Below, in pieces: positions 26,559 through 34,639 of a stretch of 64,000 nt of DNA. Both the position numbers and the translations under genes were made by a program. The DNA is taken from the NCBI GenBank assembly GCA_022647575.1, contig JALCKY010000001.1, positions 744,001-808,000 of the forward strand, read 5' to 3'. Each line of letters begins with the position of its first letter. The first letter of the stretch is position 1. A model generated the notes under the pieces. It was not told the DNA's origin. It made no database searches and was given only the letters and a program-made list of their open reading frames with translations. The stretch comes from Lachnospiraceae bacterium. GTDB taxonomy: Bacteria > Bacillota > Clostridia > Lachnospirales > Lachnospiraceae.

Positions 26559-29267
26559 CTATTCCGTTTTTCTGTATTCCGCATGCGCCATTCCAAGATT
26601 CCGCATATGTTCCGCAAGATCCGCAGCATATTCCTTCCCATCAAAACTCCCAAACCAGCAAAGATAGAAGATCCCGCCGATTTCCGCCATCTGGACCATG
26701 GCACCCGTCGATCCCATGGCGTGGAAAGCATTGAGCCTGATTCTTGACCCGTATTCACCGGTCAGAATGGTACCGATGTAGCTTGCGGAGACAGTCATGT
26801 TCGCTTCGCTTTTACTGATCTTCTCCAGAACGACGTTCATCATATCCGCCGCAATCGCCTTCTGATAGCCTTCAATGATTCCCGCATAAATGCCGGTCAT
26901 CATTCTGATATTCTGTTCCGAAGCAAAGCCTTTCAGATATGTCCTGAAAGCAGTATTCCGTTCTTCGTTCCTGCTGTCGTCGCAAAGATCGCCGGTCTGA
27001 AACCGGTAAGTCGCATGGACAACCTGATTCAGCAGGGAATTTTCTGTGCCCATTATTTTTCTGGTACTGACCGGAATCCACACGGCAACCGGACTCGAAT
27101 TTTCAGGATGGAGTCTTTCGACAGACTGCGCCAAAAGCAGTGCAAGGAGCGACATGGGGCTTCCCTTTATGCTTTTTGCATATGCCATGAATTCATCCCC
27201 CGGCACGGAAACCATATATCCGCTGCACTCATCAAGCGGATACCATGGCTTCGACCAGTCCGTTTCAGGCAAAAGGAAAATCGGATCCTCTTTCGGCTTC
27301 TGATTCATCATGGCCTGCGGATCAATCGGCGTCACCATCTTAAAGGCATCCATTTCAAGTCCGTCAACCGTGCCTTCCTCAAGAGTATGCACTCCGTCCG
27401 GAACCGGATAGGTTTGGTGATCTGCCTCGCAGTAGTAATAATAGAACAGCGTCTCCAGAACGAATTTACACCCGGTGCCGTCCATGATGGTGTGGTCGAT
27501 ATAGATATGCAGGATGTTTCCCTGATATCCGAATGCCGTTGAATGATAGTTGGATGCATCCTGTGTCGGTTCAATCCTCTCCGTCGTTTCTCTGAAGACG
27601 AAATCCAGCTTGTCTTCCGTAAAACAATACCGGTGCTCGCATTTGGCAACGGCATAGGTAAGCATCGGATATACCGCGCAGGTCTTCTCCCACGCGGATT
27701 TCAGTACAGATACATCCACCGCCTCTTTCAGTTCAAACTCAAAGGTCATGTAGAAAGTCCGCTCTTCCGGATAGATTGCCCTGGCAAATAAACCCGCATA
27801 GATCGGGCGGACCATCGGCCACGCAGCCGATTTCTGTACCCCGACCTGAAACTTATAGCATCTCCTGAATCCATCCCCCCTGAAGGACCTGACGACATCC
27901 CAGCCGTTGCATTGGCCGGAACACATGAAACTGTCGCATTTGGAAAGCATGTACAGGGCATAAAAATAATTGACCGTATCATCCTCCAGGATTGCATCAT
28001 AATCCTTCTCTGCGCCCTCTTCTTTCTCAATGCCGGCAATTGTCACCGTATTCTTAAAGTCGCTGACCCTGCGACGCTCCTGCGAAATCACGCGTATCTT
28101 TCCCGGGAATTCCTTTACCATCCGGTCAAGAATATCCTGATCCTCGGTTGCCAGGAAGATTGCGTCATATCCATCTTTCTCCATCCATTCCCGAAGCATC
28201 GGCAGCATATCGTCCACCGTGGCCATCTTCCGTTCGCCCGTCATTTTCGTCGTGATGTAGTCGGTGCCGCGTATCAGGGCCCCCAGCATGTGCTTATTTC
28301 CGATCACCGCATCCTTATACTCATTCAGTTCCTTCGCAAATGAGGGATTGAGAATCGATTCATCGAATTCACAGCTGCTTGAGGATACAAAGCGGGAAAT
28401 AACTGCCGGAATGGTATTCGGGATATAGACCGTATTGGTCTCATCAGAATCCTCGCAGCAGATATCCAGGTTGAAATACTTTTCCAGCATCTCATCCTTA
28501 AACCGGGTGGTCTCCTGCTTCAGAATGACCTTCCAGCCAAGCTTTGAAAATGCGTTGTTCATGCGCGTGTACTGCGCAAGCACTGACCCGACACCCGCGA
28601 TATGGCCGATTGCCACTTCCGCATATTTCACCTGGTCAGTCGGCAGATCCGTCAGCCACTGCCAGAGAAATACGTTGTGGAAAAGCGGGGTCGGACTGAT
28701 GCTGTCCGGATTGCCTCCGCCATAGCCGACCGAAACCGTCCTGCCGGAATAGATTGCATGAATCCTTCTGTAATCCGGCAGGTCTTCTGTAACATGCAGA
28801 CGTTCGTCAGACTCTGCGAACCAGTAAATCCGTTTGTCCGGAATATAGACCTCTTTATCGGTATACCGCAGGATGATGCCTGTGAGCACGACGCTGTATT
28901 CGTTGAGTTCCTCGAAAATGACACCGCTGTAGGGAGCAAACATTTCCAGATACAGAGCCTCTTTTTTATATTCATCATACATAAAATATGGCGGCAGAAG
29001 AGTTTTCCCCTCTGTCGTCGGTCCCGGCGGAATCAGGGAATTGTTTTCCCTGTATTCCAGATCATAATCCTCGCCCCGGTCGTTTTTAACGTGGAACCGA
29101 TATTCCCCGTTCAGTACTGCCCTCAGCGCATGATGAAAAACCTCCGGTCCGTGATTCAGCGACCTGCAGGTCTTTTCATTGTCTGCTTCCACAATTTTCA
29201 GCATCTTCTTTGCATACCTCCATAGACAAGGGATTCCCTGATTTTTCTTCCTCATCTTAGTTGGCAA
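26559..29267 (-). CDS. Fusion of a fucosyltransferase-like domain and a condensation-type acyltransferase-like domain
   Basis: 902 residues without a signal peptide. The N-terminal half (about 1-490) has features of GT-B fucosyltransferase-like folds: LGALIRGTDYITT (RGTDY at 334-338), DAIFLATEDQDIL and LSKCDSFMCSGQCNGWDVVR. The C-terminal half (about 500-900) resembles the condensation/alcohol-acyltransferase superfamily, with IYIDHTIMDGTG (residues 589-600) in place of the HHxxxDG active-site motif, and VAVWIPVSTRKIMGTENSLL. The first active-site His is Asp here, while the second is kept. The two halves probably make and acylate one glycan or glycolipid. Neither substrate can be named from sequence. 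I see no frameshift, so it is a true single chain. Confidence 0.65.
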   Translation of the reverse strand: MPTKMRKKNQGIPCLWRYAKKMLKIVEADNEKTCRSLNHGPEVFHHALRAVLNGEYRFHVKNDRGEDYDLEYRENNSLIPPGPTTEGKTLLPPYFMYDEYKKEALYLEMFAPYSGVIFEELNEYSVVLTGIILRYTDKEVYIPDKRIYWFAESDERLHVTEDLPDYRRIHAIYSGRTVSVGYGGGNPDSISPTPLFHNVFLWQWLTDLPTDQVKYAEVAIGHIAGVGSVLAQYTRMNNAFSKLGWKVILKQETTRFKDEMLEKYFNLDICCEDSDETNTVYIPNTIPAVISRFVSSSSCEFDESILNPSFAKELNEYKDAVIGNKHMLGALIRGTDYITTKMTGERKMATVDDMLPMLREWMEKDGYDAIFLATEDQDILDRMVKEFPGKIRVISQERRRVSDFKNTVTIAGIEKEEGAEKDYDAILEDDTVNYFYALYMLSKCDSFMCSGQCNGWDVVRSFRGDGFRRCYKFQVGVQKSAAWPMVRPIYAGLFARAIYPEERTFYMTFEFELKEAVDVSVLKSAWEKTCAVYPMLTYAVAKCEHRYCFTEDKLDFVFRETTERIEPTQDASNYHSTAFGYQGNILHIYIDHTIMDGTGCKFVLETLFYYYYCEADHQTYPVPDGVHTLEEGTVDGLEMDAFKMVTPIDPQAMMNQKPKEDPIFLLPETDWSKPWYPLDECSGYMVSVPGDEFMAYAKSIKGSPMSLLALLLAQSVERLHPENSSPVAVWIPVSTRKIMGTENSLLNQVVHATYRFQTGDLCDDSRNEERNTAFRTYLKGFASEQNIRMMTGIYAGIIEGYQKAIAADMMNVVLEKISKSEANMTVSASYIGTILTGEYGSRIRLNAFHAMGSTGAMVQMAEIGGIFYLCWFGSFDGKEYAADLAEHMRNLGMAHAEYRKTE

Positions 29268-29353
29268 CCAACAACGAATCTACAACAAAGTTTTATCGAC
29301 ATGATAAAAGATTATCTCAAACAGCTAAGCGTCCCTCTCTTTTATGCAAAGAA

Positions 29354-29380
29354 GACCGGAGCAAACTGCATGCTCCGGTC
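29354..29380 (-). terminator. Terminator after the CWB2 surface-protein gene
   Basis: Perfect 10-bp stem (GACCGGAGCA at 29354-29363 with its complement at 29371-29380) and a 7-base loop. On the minus strand it is followed by TTCTTT. It lies between the surface protein and the fusion gene. Confidence 0.7.
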
Positions 29381-29454
29381 CTTACCCTTTGAAGGTATGT
29401 TGTTCTTAAAAGTATCTTGTTCTTAATTGTCATGTGTTATCCGGAATAGAATTG

Positions 29455-31800
29455 TTATGTGTTGTCCGGAATACGAACGACGCTGCTCCAGTTGCTCATG
29501 ACTGCAGCTGCTGTCTCTTCTGATACTGCAGCCGTTCCGCCGGCAACATAAAGCATGCTGATATCTGCCTTTACATATTCATTCTTTACCAAATCGAATC
29601 CTGCACCGCTTGTTCCATCGACCAGAAGAATCGGTGCTGCTGCGGAAGAGCCGTCTGCCTTTTTATACCGTGCCTGAAGCATTGAGGAAACAAGGGAATC
29701 CGTATAGTGTGTGTCTCCGCCTGCTGCAAACATCGTATTGTTGTACTCGCCGGTCTTGCCCATCGGATCGATCTTATCGCCGGCAAAATATTTGGCAATC
29801 ATGGCGGAGGTATCATAACGGTCAAAGCCTGCGAATCTGTGTACCTTTATGCCTGCTGCCCGGAGTTCATCTTCTGCCTCCATGTTAACTGCAGATGATC
29901 CGCCGCAGATGAACGCATATTTTGACGATGCGTTTGCAAGCTTTGCAATTTCAAGAGATCTTGCACTTACAATGCCCTTGTTTGCCAAAAGGACCGGCAT
30001 GCCGTAGGCATAACTCCACGGAGAAATTGAAAGTGCATCTGCCGCGCTGTTTCCGGAGGCAATGACCGGAACACTGTCTTTTGTCCATATGCCTTCTTTA
30101 ACTCCCTGATCATATACTGCTTCTGCTGTTTCATATCTGTCGCTTCCGGCGACACGGAGGATTCCGTCTGCCGGTACACCGGCAGCCGTTGTCAGCTGGT
30201 TTTTAACAGAATCTGACACAGCCGCCGTACCGCCGACAATGGTAACTTTCTTAACACCCCAGGCTTTGATCACGTCCGCTGTTGCTCTTGAAAGATTTGC
30301 TGTTGTCGTAATCATAATCGGGATCTTCCTGACGCCTGCAAAGCCGCTGACTGAAAGAGCATCCGGGAAATTCTCGCCGGTCACGAGTACGATGGAATCG
30401 GAACCGTTCGGGAATGCTTTCTTTGCGATGACCGCCGCCGTTTCATATCTGTCAGCTCCGCCCAGACGTTCCCATGCGATGTTTCGTTCCCATGAACTGT
30501 CTGCAGCTTTATTATGGAAGATCACATCAAGGTCTATGATTTCATCCGTCGGCCCTTTGTCTGTGATGTTTTTGTAGTATGTCACAGTCATACCGCTGCC
30601 GTCATTGCTGCCGCCTACAACAACATAGTATTTTTCTCTGCTGTAAATAATATCCGGATTATTGCCTGCAACTTCACTCATTTCGAAAACAGTCATTGCC
30701 CTTGGATCATTTTCAAAATCGACACTGCTCATATCGAATGGAATCGATCCATCAGAAAGATTCGCTGCAAAGATATCTGCAGGTTTATTAACAAGTGAGC
30801 CTCTCAGATAAGAAAGCTTAAACCGGAACTGCCCGTCTGTAAGATTCAGCTGATTTCCCTTGCTGTCTTTCAGAATCTTGATTCCATGTACAACAGGCGT
30901 ATTCAGCGTATTATGGAAAACCACTTCAGACTCATCAATTCCATTCGTCGCATCATCTACCGACATGCTTTTGAAGTAAAGTACTGTTGCACCGCCGTCG
31001 CTTATCGTCACATAGTATTTTTCGGTACTGTAGGAGATGTCCGATCGATTCCCCGGGACTTCACTCATTTCAAAAAGAGTAACTGCCCCCAAATCAGCTG
31101 AATAATCAAAATTGCTCATATCGAACGATATGGAGCCGTCAGCAAGATTCGCTGCAGAAATATCTGCCGGTTTCTGAGAATAGCCTGCAGCTGCCAGGCA
31201 GGTAAGCTTAAACTTGAACTGCCCGTCTGTAAGCGCCTGCTGATTTCCCAGGCTGTCTGCCAGAATTTTTGCAGCTTTTACCTGAACCGTATGGATATTT
31301 TTGAACATCACCTCATCGGCGGAGATTTTATTGACAGGTCCGTCTGCTTCTAACCCTGTATAGAACTCTGAAGAATACACTCCTTCAGAGCTGACTCCAA
31401 ATCCCATATAATATTTTGCTGAACTGTATTGAATAGACGCATCATTTCCCCTGACCTCGGTAAGTTCGAAAACTGCAATCGGGATCTCCCCATTTACCGT
31501 TGTGAGATCCGCCTTGCTTAAATCAAACTCTATGGATCCACCATCCTTATTCGTTGTCGTAAGCTCTGTAAAATTTGCAAGATTGCCGCGTAAATAAGTC
31601 AGTTTAAAACTAAACTGCCCAGCCTTCGGCAGCAGCTTCCCGCCGTTTGCGTCAAAAAATCCTGTAACCCCGCTGGCGACAGGCACAAGCGTCGGCGGGC
31701 TGCCGGCCCAGACCGGAATACTGCTGCCCATAGTACCCAGCACCAATAAAACCGATGTCAATAATGCCAGGACCCTCCTCAGAATTTCTTTTTCTCTCAT
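29455..31800 (-). CDS. Secreted surface protein: three pilin-like repeats plus three CWB2 cell-wall binding repeats
   Basis: 781 residues. A signal peptide (about 1-32) is followed by three FctA/Spy0128-like repeats (about 36-165, 170-295, 300-430), each with a QFxFKLTxL strand (GQFSFKLTYLRG, GQFKFKLTCL, GQFRFKLSYLRG) and a closing F-E-x-S/T-E-V segment. Three CWB2 repeats then fill the C-terminus (RLGGADRYETAAVIAKKA; RVAGSDRYETAEAVYDQG; RFAGFDRYDTSAMIAKYF). CWB2 repeats bind anionic wall polymers non-covalently, so no sortase motif is needed and none is present. The gene is monocistronic, with hairpins on both sides. It could act as an adhesin or spacer. The RBS is AGGAGG. Confidence 0.88.
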   Translation of the reverse strand: MREKEILRRVLALLTSVLLVLGTMGSSIPVWAGSPPTLVPVASGVTGFFDANGGKLLPKAGQFSFKLTYLRGNLANFTELTTTNKDGGSIEFDLSKADLTTVNGEIPIAVFELTEVRGNDASIQYSSAKYYMGFGVSSEGVYSSEFYTGLEADGPVNKISADEVMFKNIHTVQVKAAKILADSLGNQQALTDGQFKFKLTCLAAAGYSQKPADISAANLADGSISFDMSNFDYSADLGAVTLFEMSEVPGNRSDISYSTEKYYVTISDGGATVLYFKSMSVDDATNGIDESEVVFHNTLNTPVVHGIKILKDSKGNQLNLTDGQFRFKLSYLRGSLVNKPADIFAANLSDGSIPFDMSSVDFENDPRAMTVFEMSEVAGNNPDIIYSREKYYVVVGGSNDGSGMTVTYYKNITDKGPTDEIIDLDVIFHNKAADSSWERNIAWERLGGADRYETAAVIAKKAFPNGSDSIVLVTGENFPDALSVSGFAGVRKIPIMITTTANLSRATADVIKAWGVKKVTIVGGTAAVSDSVKNQLTTAAGVPADGILRVAGSDRYETAEAVYDQGVKEGIWTKDSVPVIASGNSAADALSISPWSYAYGMPVLLANKGIVSARSLEIAKLANASSKYAFICGGSSAVNMEAEDELRAAGIKVHRFAGFDRYDTSAMIAKYFAGDKIDPMGKTGEYNNTMFAAGGDTHYTDSLVSSMLQARYKKADGSSAAAPILLVDGTSGAGFDLVKNEYVKADISMLYVAGGTAAVSEETAAAVMSNWSSVVRIPDNT

Positions 31801-32134
31801 ATTTTTCCTCCTGATAATAAATAAGTACTAGAGAATATGACATCTGACTGACACGCCATTCCCATAGTTTTTTTTATCACAGAAGCTATTGCTGTATTCC
31901 TGCTTTGTTGCCAATGGCACGAATTCAGATGCAAAAACGACAGCCATTCCGGATTCTTGCAATAGCAGAAAAACCTGTAAAGAAAAGACCTTACTGATTT
32001 AATCAGTAAAGTCTTTTCTTCAATAAAATCTCTTTATATTCATCTAAGATAATGTGCTGCCAAAATGCTGCCGTGATACAGTCATCCCTGCATCAAATGA
32101 ATCGGCCTGTAAGGATAAACAGAAGTCCCCTGAA
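31801..32134. repeat. Intergenic region with bidirectional hairpin and TGCTGCC pair
   Basis: The 334-bp gap contains a 19-bp inverted repeat (31981-31999 with 32001-32019, one mismatch) with U-rich ends, usable as a terminator of the amino-acid ABC operon on the minus strand. The pair TGCTGCC-AAAA-TGCTGCC lies at 32055-32072. The same arrangement, hairpin AAAGACCTTACTGATT then GTGCTGCCAAAA, recurs near 60684-60765. Confidence 0.65.
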
Positions 32135-32929
32135 TTATTTTTCTGCGGTAATGTCGACGCCGAAGTATTTTTCAGAGATGCTTGCCAGGGTGCCGTCGGC
32201 GCGCAGATCTTCGACGGCTTTGTCGAGAGCCTCTCGCAGCGACGTACTGTCCGTGCCCTTGCGCAGGGGAAAGGCGACCCGGGAGGCCATGTCGGTCAGA
32301 GCGGCAATTTTGAGTTTGGTATCGGGGTGCTGCTTCTTATAATCGTAATAGGTAACCTCGGCATTGAGCGTCGCATCCACGCGGCCCGCCAGAAGCAGCT
32401 CGATGGTTTGGTTGAGATCATCGACACCGGTTGTTTTGGCACCGTACTGCTCGGCCAGCTCCGCATAGGTACTCGAGAGCGTATTCGCTGTGGTCTTGCC
32501 TTTTAGGTCGGCAAATGAGGCAATGGTACTGTCTTCCGGGACAATGATTGCCGTGCGGATGTAACCGTAAGGTGTGCTGAAATCGTACTTTTCCTCTCGT
32601 TCGTCTGTTATCTCGACGCCGTTCGCCATGGAATCGTAGCGCCCTGTCTCCAGACCCGCGAGCAGGCCGTCCCATTCGCCCTCCGTAAAGACCGCCCGGA
32701 CGCCCAGCTTATTCGCGGCCGCCTTGGCGATCTCGATATCAAAGCCCACGAGCTGATCGTCCTTGTCGTGATACGTCCAGGGCGACCAGGTACCCTCAGT
32801 GGCAAAGACAATCTCGCCTTTCTGCTTAATCTGTGCCAATTCGTCGCCCTTTTGGGAAGAAGCACAGCCGGAGAGCAGCCCCAGAAGCGCGGCAAAAAGA
32901 AGTAAAAACACAGGCAGACTTTTTTTCAT
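32135..32929 (-). CDS. Polar amino acid ABC transporter substrate-binding lipoprotein
   Basis: About 264 residues from the ATG at 32929, chosen because AAAGGA lies before it and it opens directly into a lipoprotein signal ([17 protein letters not shown]... SGCASS). The body has the SBP family 3 pattern: WSPWTYHDKDDQLVGFDIEI, GRYDSMANGVEITDER, YDFSTPYGY and LKGKTTANTLSSTYAELA. It resembles cystine/polar amino acid binders. It is the last of three genes in the transporter operon. Ligand not known; the neighbourhood of amino-acid catabolism could mean an imino acid, but that is a guess. Confidence 0.9.
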   Translation of the reverse strand: MKKSLPVFLLLFAALLGLLSGCASSQKGDELAQIKQKGEIVFATEGTWSPWTYHDKDDQLVGFDIEIAKAAANKLGVRAVFTEGEWDGLLAGLETGRYDSMANGVEITDEREEKYDFSTPYGYIRTAIIVPEDSTIASFADLKGKTTANTLSSTYAELAEQYGAKTTGVDDLNQTIELLLAGRVDATLNAEVTYYDYKKQHPDTKLKIAALTDMASRVAFPLRKGTDSTSLREALDKAVEDLRADGTLASISEKYFGVDITAEK

Positions 32930-33696
32930 AGTGCAGTTCCTTTCTGACATGCCTCTTCCGGCCCGTGATGCACGGCGCGGAGGAAAGCCTGCACCCGCGG
33001 TTCGCGCGGATGATCGAAAAATTCCCTTGAGGGACCGGACTCCAGCACACGGCCGTCCTCCAGGAAGACAGCTCTGGTGGAGACGGTGCGCGCAAAGCCG
33101 ATTTCGTGCGTGACGACCAGCATGGTCCGTCCCTCTTCGGCCAGCGTCTGCATGACGTTCAGCACCCCGCCGATGAGTTCGGGGTCAAGGGCACTGGTAG
33201 GCTCGTCAAAGAAAATAATCTCCGGATCCCCCGCCAGCGCCCGCGCGATTCCCACGCGCTGCTGCTGGCCGCCGGAAAGCTGGTTCGGATAACAGTCGCA
33301 GCGATCCGAGAGGCCCACCTTATCGAGCAGGTGGCGTCCCAGCTCCTCGGCCTGCTTCTTCGGCATATGGCGCGCGACAACCAGACCCTCCGTCACATTT
33401 CCGAGAGCGGTCTTGTTGAGAAAAAGATTGTAATTCTGGAAGACAAAGGCTGTTTTGCGCCGGATGCGGAAGATATCGCGTTTAGAGACGTGTCCGAAGG
33501 ATAACGTCTCGCCGTCAAAGGTCATTGTACCGGCATCGGCCTGCTCAAGAAAATTGAGACAGCGCAGGAGTGTCGTCTTGCCCGCGCCGCTAGGACCGAG
33601 AATCGCCACCATGTCGCCGCGGCTGACCTGCAGGTCGATTCCGCGCAGCACCGGCGTCGTGCCGAAGGATTTTGTAAGATTGTGAACTTCCAGCAT
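32926..33696 (-). CDS. Amino acid ABC transporter ATP-binding protein
   Basis: 256 residues. Walker A is [13 protein letters not shown], the signature is [15 protein letters not shown], Walker B is [12 protein letters not shown] and the switch His is VVTHEIGFA. It matches GlnQ/TcyC-type ATPases. It starts one base after the permease stop and overlaps the binding-protein start by a few bases, so the three subunits are made together. Confidence 0.95.
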   Translation of the reverse strand: MLEVHNLTKSFGTTPVLRGIDLQVSRGDMVAILGPSGAGKTTLLRCLNFLEQADAGTMTFDGETLSFGHVSKRDIFRIRRKTAFVFQNYNLFLNKTALGNVTEGLVVARHMPKKQAEELGRHLLDKVGLSDRCDCYPNQLSGGQQQRVGIARALAGDPEIIFFDEPTSALDPELIGGVLNVMQTLAEEGRTMLVVTHEIGFARTVSTRAVFLEDGRVLESGPSREFFDHPREPRVQAFLRAVHHGPEEACQKGTAL

Positions 33697-34368
33697 TTAC
33701 GCCTCCTCGCCGAGGATGGCAAGCCGCTTTTCGCCCCGGCGCTGCAGCCAGGTCAGCACGGTACTGAAAAGCAGATAGATGAGTCCCACCTCGCAGTACA
33801 GGGCGAAGGGCTCGTAAGTCCGCGCTACGATGCGCTGCGTTGCCATAAACATTTCGAGCACTGTGATATTGGCCGCAAGCGAGGTATCCTTGACCAGACT
33901 GATGAGCGAATTGGACAGCGGCGGAAAAGCCGTTCGGAAGGCCTGCGGCAATACGATGCACCGCATCGTCTGCCAATAGGACATGCCTGCGCAGTATCCG
34001 GCTTCAAGCTGCCCCTTGGACACAGAACCGATCGCCGCGCGCATCGTCTCGGCATCATAAGCGCCTGTGTTGACGGAAAAGACAATCACCGCTGCCGGGA
34101 ATGGCGCGAGGACGATGCCGAGCCGCGGCAGACCGTAGAAAGCAATGTAGAGCTGCACGAGCAGGGGTGTCCCGCGGATGACCCAGATGTAGAACCTGGC
34201 AAGCTGCCGCAGGACCGGAATCTTCGCATGCTGAACCATCGCCGTTGCCAAGGCCAGCACCAGACCGAGAGAAAAGGAAATGAGCGTCAAAGGCACGGTC
34301 ATGACGAGGCCGGGGACGAGTATCTTGACGAAGGAGTCAGCCAAAATACCGATGAGGCGACTGTCCAT
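33697..34368 (-). CDS. Amino acid ABC transporter permease
   Basis: 223 residues with about five membrane segments and the HisM-type EAA loop (AETMRAAIGSVSKGQLEAGY, then VLPQAFRTAFPPLSNSLISL). First gene of the operon, with TTTCATATATATGAAA, a perfect palindrome, about 33 bases before the start. It shares the intergenic region with the plus-strand molybdenum enzyme gene. Confidence 0.95.
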   Translation of the reverse strand: MDSRLIGILADSFVKILVPGLVMTVPLTLISFSLGLVLALATAMVQHAKIPVLRQLARFYIWVIRGTPLLVQLYIAFYGLPRLGIVLAPFPAAVIVFSVNTGAYDAETMRAAIGSVSKGQLEAGYCAGMSYWQTMRCIVLPQAFRTAFPPLSNSLISLVKDTSLAANITVLEMFMATQRIVARTYEPFALYCEVGLIYLLFSTVLTWLQRRGEKRLAILGEEA

Positions 34369-34400
34369 GCTGCCTGCCCCCTTTCCGGAGAACGTTTTAT

Positions 34401-34416
34401 TTTCATATATATGAAA
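34401..34416. promoter_or_regulatory. 16-bp perfect palindrome upstream of the amino-acid transporter operon
   Basis: TTTCATATATATGAAA at 34401-34416 is fully self-complementary and lies in the expected promoter/leader zone of the minus-strand transporter operon. It could be an operator. A -35/-10 pair for this operon could not be fixed. Confidence 0.4.
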
Positions 34417-34494
34417 TTCTGATTTTGATTTAGTGAAAGCATTTCAAGGCGGAACCGCCGTCTGTTTTTTCTATTATATCCATTCTTTTCGCTA

Positions 34495-34523
34495 TTGACA
34501 AGCCTTTTGCAATCATATACGAT
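34495..34523 (+). promoter_or_regulatory. Sigma-A type promoter for the molybdenum aldehyde oxidoreductase gene
   Basis: TTGACA at 34495-34500 and TACGAT at 34518-34523 are 17 bases apart. A leader of about 110 bases would follow up to the ATG at 34640, which has the RBS AGGGAGG. No known riboswitch pattern was recognised in the leader. Confidence 0.65.
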
Positions 34524-34639
34524 AAGAATATCGAAGATTATGTAAAAGAGGTCTTTCTTTGTCGGCATGAATCTCGGAGTGTCAAAATCGGCATACCGTG
34601 AAATCGTGCCCGCAGTAAATTTCAGTAGGGAGGCACAGC

